In this document: positions 6,398-7,665 of the stretch, piece after piece
Layout: every line of letters starts with the position of its first letter
Position numbering within the stretch: position 1 is the first letter of the stretch
Assembly (NCBI GenBank): GCA_005773755.1
Contig: SXHE01000488.1
Span: 1 to 7,665, forward strand
DNA length: 7,665 nucleotides
Direction of reading: 5' to 3'
Source: Planctomycetia bacterium
GTDB taxonomy: Bacteria; Planctomycetota; Planctomycetia; Gemmatales; Gemmataceae
The notes under the pieces: model-generated
Told to the model about the DNA's origin: nothing
The model's input: only the letters and a program-made list of their open reading frames with translations
Database searches by the model: none
Made by a program: the position numbers and the translations under genes

Positions 6398-6481
6398 GTG
6401 CGAACATCACTCCGGGATCGCGTGTCCGTCCGGTGCATGTCCTTTCGACCGGCTCAGACACTCTTTTCCCGGAGTTCGCAC
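6398..6481 (+). promoter_or_regulatory. Structured leader predicted to bury the ARPP-1 Shine-Dalgarno
   Basis: Nearly the whole gap upstream of the ARPP-1 gene folds as one nested hairpin. GTGCGAAC (6398-6405) pairs with GTTCGCAC (6474-6481). After a 5-nt bulge, TCCGGGA (6411-6417) pairs with TCCCGGA (6467-6473). Further in, GTGTC (6422-6426) pairs with GACAC (6457-6461), and CCGGT (6430-6434) with ACCGG (6448-6452) around a 13-nt loop. The 3' arm contains the only Shine-Dalgarno (GGAG 6471-6474) and stops one base before ATG 6482. All 25 pairs are Watson-Crick. It could control translation, or terminate or process the upstream PQQ transcript. Only the pairing is seen; function is inference. 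Confidence 0.55.
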
Positions 6482-7381
6482 ATGGTTGCCGTTCCAAGTG
6501 TTCGCGTCGGCGCGCCCGTCGCCCACGACAAACTCACAGTGTTTCCGCTGTTCCTCGACGCGCCCGCGGCCCCGAACTACCGGCTCTCCGAAGAGGCGCT
6601 GGCCGACGGCACCGCCGTCGTCGAGGAGGTGACCGAGGGCGGCAGCGTGCCGAACCTCGCGGTGACCAACACGGGCGAAACGCTCGTGCTGTTCGTCGAA
6701 GGGCAAGAGCTGCGCGGGGCGAAGCAGAACCGCGTGCTGAACGCGAGCGTCCTCATCGCCGCGAAGACCAAGACCGTGCTGCCGGTGAGCTGCGTCGAGC
6801 AGGGCCGCTGGCGGTACACATCCAAGCAGTTCACCTCGTCCGAGTACCACAGCTCGTCCAAGCTGCGCAAGGTGCTCAAGAAATCCGTGAACGATTCGAC
6901 CATGTCCGGCGGCGGGCACAGCTCCGACCAGGGCGCGGTCTGGTCCGAGGTGAGCCGGCAGATGAACTCGGTCGGCAGCCGGTCCGACACGTTGGCGCTG
7001 GCCGACACGATGACGCAGCACAAGCCGCACATCGACCGGCACGTCGCGGAGGTGGCTTACGCCGAGGGCGCGGCGGGGCTGGCGGTCGCGGTGGGCGGGA
7101 AGATCGTGTCCGTCGACCTGTTCGACGCGGCCGAAACGTGCCGGAAGGTGTGGCCGCGCGTCATCAGCGGCATGGCCCTGGATGCGATGGAGGAACCGGG
7201 CGCTTCGACCGTGACCGCGGCGGAAGTTGAAGCGGCGCTCGCGGGCCTGGCGGCCGAGCCGTGGCAGCCGGTGCGCGCGGCCGGGGCCGGCGAGGAGGAG
7301 CGCAGCGAGAGCGCGCGGTGGCACGGCTCCGCACTCGCTCTCAACGGCAACCTCGTCCACGGTAGTCTGGTCGCCGTGTAG
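6482..7381 (+). CDS. ARPP-1 domain protein (DUF6569-like)
   Basis: This 299-residue protein starts at ATG 6482, with GGAG 7 nt upstream; the frame is open further left, but only across the PQQ-like gene. Family features are HDKLTVFPLFL (15-25), YRLSEEALADGTAVVEEVTEGGSVPNLAV (33-61) and the diagnostic core GQELRGAKQNRVLNASVLI (74-92), VLPVSCVEQGRWRY (99-112). A polar Ser/Gly-rich linker (about 117-150) precedes DQGAVWSEVSRQM (149-161), then GLAVAVGGKIVSVDLFDAAETCRKVWPRVISGMALDAM (199-236). These match the ARPP-1 domain, defined by its association with ADP-ribosylglycohydrolase and rhodanese-phosphatase proteins. No signal peptide or membrane segment is seen, so it is probably cytoplasmic. The biochemical role is unknown. 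None of the usual ADP-ribose partners is in this window. The last 40 residues, rich in Ala, Glu and Arg, look variable. Cys104 and Cys220 are the only cysteines. Confidence 0.85.
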   Translation: MVAVPSVRVGAPVAHDKLTVFPLFLDAPAAPNYRLSEEALADGTAVVEEVTEGGSVPNLAVTNTGETLVLFVEGQELRGAKQNRVLNASVLIAAKTKTVLPVSCVEQGRWRYTSKQFTSSEYHSSSKLRKVLKKSVNDSTMSGGGHSSDQGAVWSEVSRQMNSVGSRSDTLALADTMTQHKPHIDRHVAEVAYAEGAAGLAVAVGGKIVSVDLFDAAETCRKVWPRVISGMALDAMEEPGASTVTAAEVEAALAGLAAEPWQPVRAAGAGEEERSESARWHGSALALNGNLVHGSLVAV

Positions 7382-7405
7382 GACCGGCTGCCAGCCGGTC
7401 CTACA
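7377..7405. terminator. Perfect palindrome spanning both convergent stop codons
   Basis: TGTAGGACCGGCTG (7377-7390) and CAGCCGGTCCTACA (7392-7405) are exact reverse complements separated by one base. As RNA this gives a 13-bp stem with a 3-nt loop. It lies exactly where the ARPP-1 gene (TAG 7379-7381) and the leftward mrp gene (TAG 7403-7401) converge, so each arm supplies one gene's stop codon. A bidirectional terminator is the natural reading, although neither side has a T-tract. It may be a palindromic repeat family that landed at this junction. Confidence 0.6.
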
Positions 7406-7665
7406 ACTGTACCTGCGGGAGCGCCCCGGCGGTGGGGCGGTTGGCGGCGTCGGCCACAACCCGCGCGAGCGCCATGTACGCCTTCGCGACGGCCGAATCC
7501 GGGTGTTTCCGCACGATCGGCTCGCCCGCGTCGCCGCACTGCGCGACCCGCGGATCGATGGGCAGTTCGCCCAGGAACGGCACGCCGCTTTCGGTCGCGA
7601 GCTTCTGCCCGCCGCCGACCCCGAAGATCGGCGTCTTGGTGCCGTTCGCGTCCTCGAAGTAGCTC
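7401..7665 (-). CDS. mrp: Mrp/ApbC/NBP35-family ATPase, C-terminal part
   Basis: The gene runs off the right edge; 87 C-terminal residues are visible, ending at TAG 7403-7401. They start SYFEDANGTKTPIFGVGGGQ, followed by GVPFLGELPIDPRVAQCGDAGEPIV and PDSAVAKAYMALARVVAD, which is the standard end of the Mrp fold (IFG-x-GGG, LG-x-xP-x-D, GD-x-G-x-P). The P-loop and N-terminal domain lie outside the window. These cytoplasmic ATPases carry and hand over Fe-S clusters. The cluster-binding CxxC that precedes PIFG in many members (for example CSNCG in E. coli Mrp, from memory) is replaced here by EDAN, with no cysteine. The only visible cysteine is in VAQCGD. Some bacterial Mrp branches naturally lack the motif. 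Convergent with the ARPP-1 gene; the stops are 19 bp apart. Confidence 0.87.
   Translation of the reverse strand, partial: SYFEDANGTKTPIFGVGGGQKLATESGVPFLGELPIDPRVAQCGDAGEPIVRKHPDSAVAKAYMALARVVADAANRPTAGALPQVQL

Noticed and set aside
5879..6481. N-terminal extension of the ARPP-1 frame by 201 codons
   Set aside because: It overlaps the PQQ-like gene in another frame and is Arg/Gly-rich. The ATG at 6482 has a Shine-Dalgarno and starts just before the conserved domain.
5073..6497. 474-codon leftward open frame over the PQQ-like gene
   Set aside because: Antisense shadow of a gene with clear propeller repeats and signal peptide; product is His/Arg/Val-rich without motifs.

Overview
The window is GC-rich, tightly coding DNA that most resembles a planctomycete of the Gemmata group (Gemmataceae). 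The reasons are the strong GC bias at third codon positions, GTG starts, and proteins typical of that group: secreted PQQ-like beta-propeller proteins opening with a NWPHWRGPNADG-type motif, and BNR/Asp-box sialidase-like proteins. Palindromic repeats also fill the gaps between genes. The organism is an inference; no rRNA or other phylogenetic marker is present.

Layout, left to right. (1) 1-502 (+): the C-terminal part of an inositol-monophosphatase-family (HisN-like) phosphatase. (2) 503-831: a gap with no convincing gene. It holds a perfect leftward -35 box with two overlapping palindromes and a weak 66-codon ORF. (3) 832-1812 (-): a secreted Asp-box sialidase-like protein. (4) 1813-2076: a divergent intergenic region containing a 119-bp imperfect inverted repeat. 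(5) 2077-4362 (+): a secreted G8-domain/right-handed beta-helix protein resembling animal CEMIP/TMEM2. (6) 4371-4515: a 145-bp hairpin element. (7) 4533-5048 (+): a small P-loop kinase of unknown substrate. (8) 5085-6389 (+): a secreted PQQ-like beta-propeller protein. (9) 6398-6481: a nested hairpin leader that would bury the Shine-Dalgarno of the next gene. (10) 6482-7381 (+): an ARPP-1-domain (DUF6569-like) protein. (11) 7377-7405: a 14-bp-arm palindrome that contains both convergent stop codons. (12) 7401-7665 (-): the C-terminus of an Mrp/ApbC/NBP35 P-loop ATPase that lacks the usual CxxC.

The sialidase-like and G8 proteins are divergently transcribed and both secreted, so they may act together on extracellular glycans; this is inference. 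The other genes show no obvious common pathway. The least explained features are non-coding: almost every intergenic gap is built around a different long inverted repeat. The ARPP-1 leader (candidate cis-regulatory RNA) and the dual-stop palindrome are the most distinctive. No CRISPR array, tRNA, rRNA, transposase or phage gene was seen.
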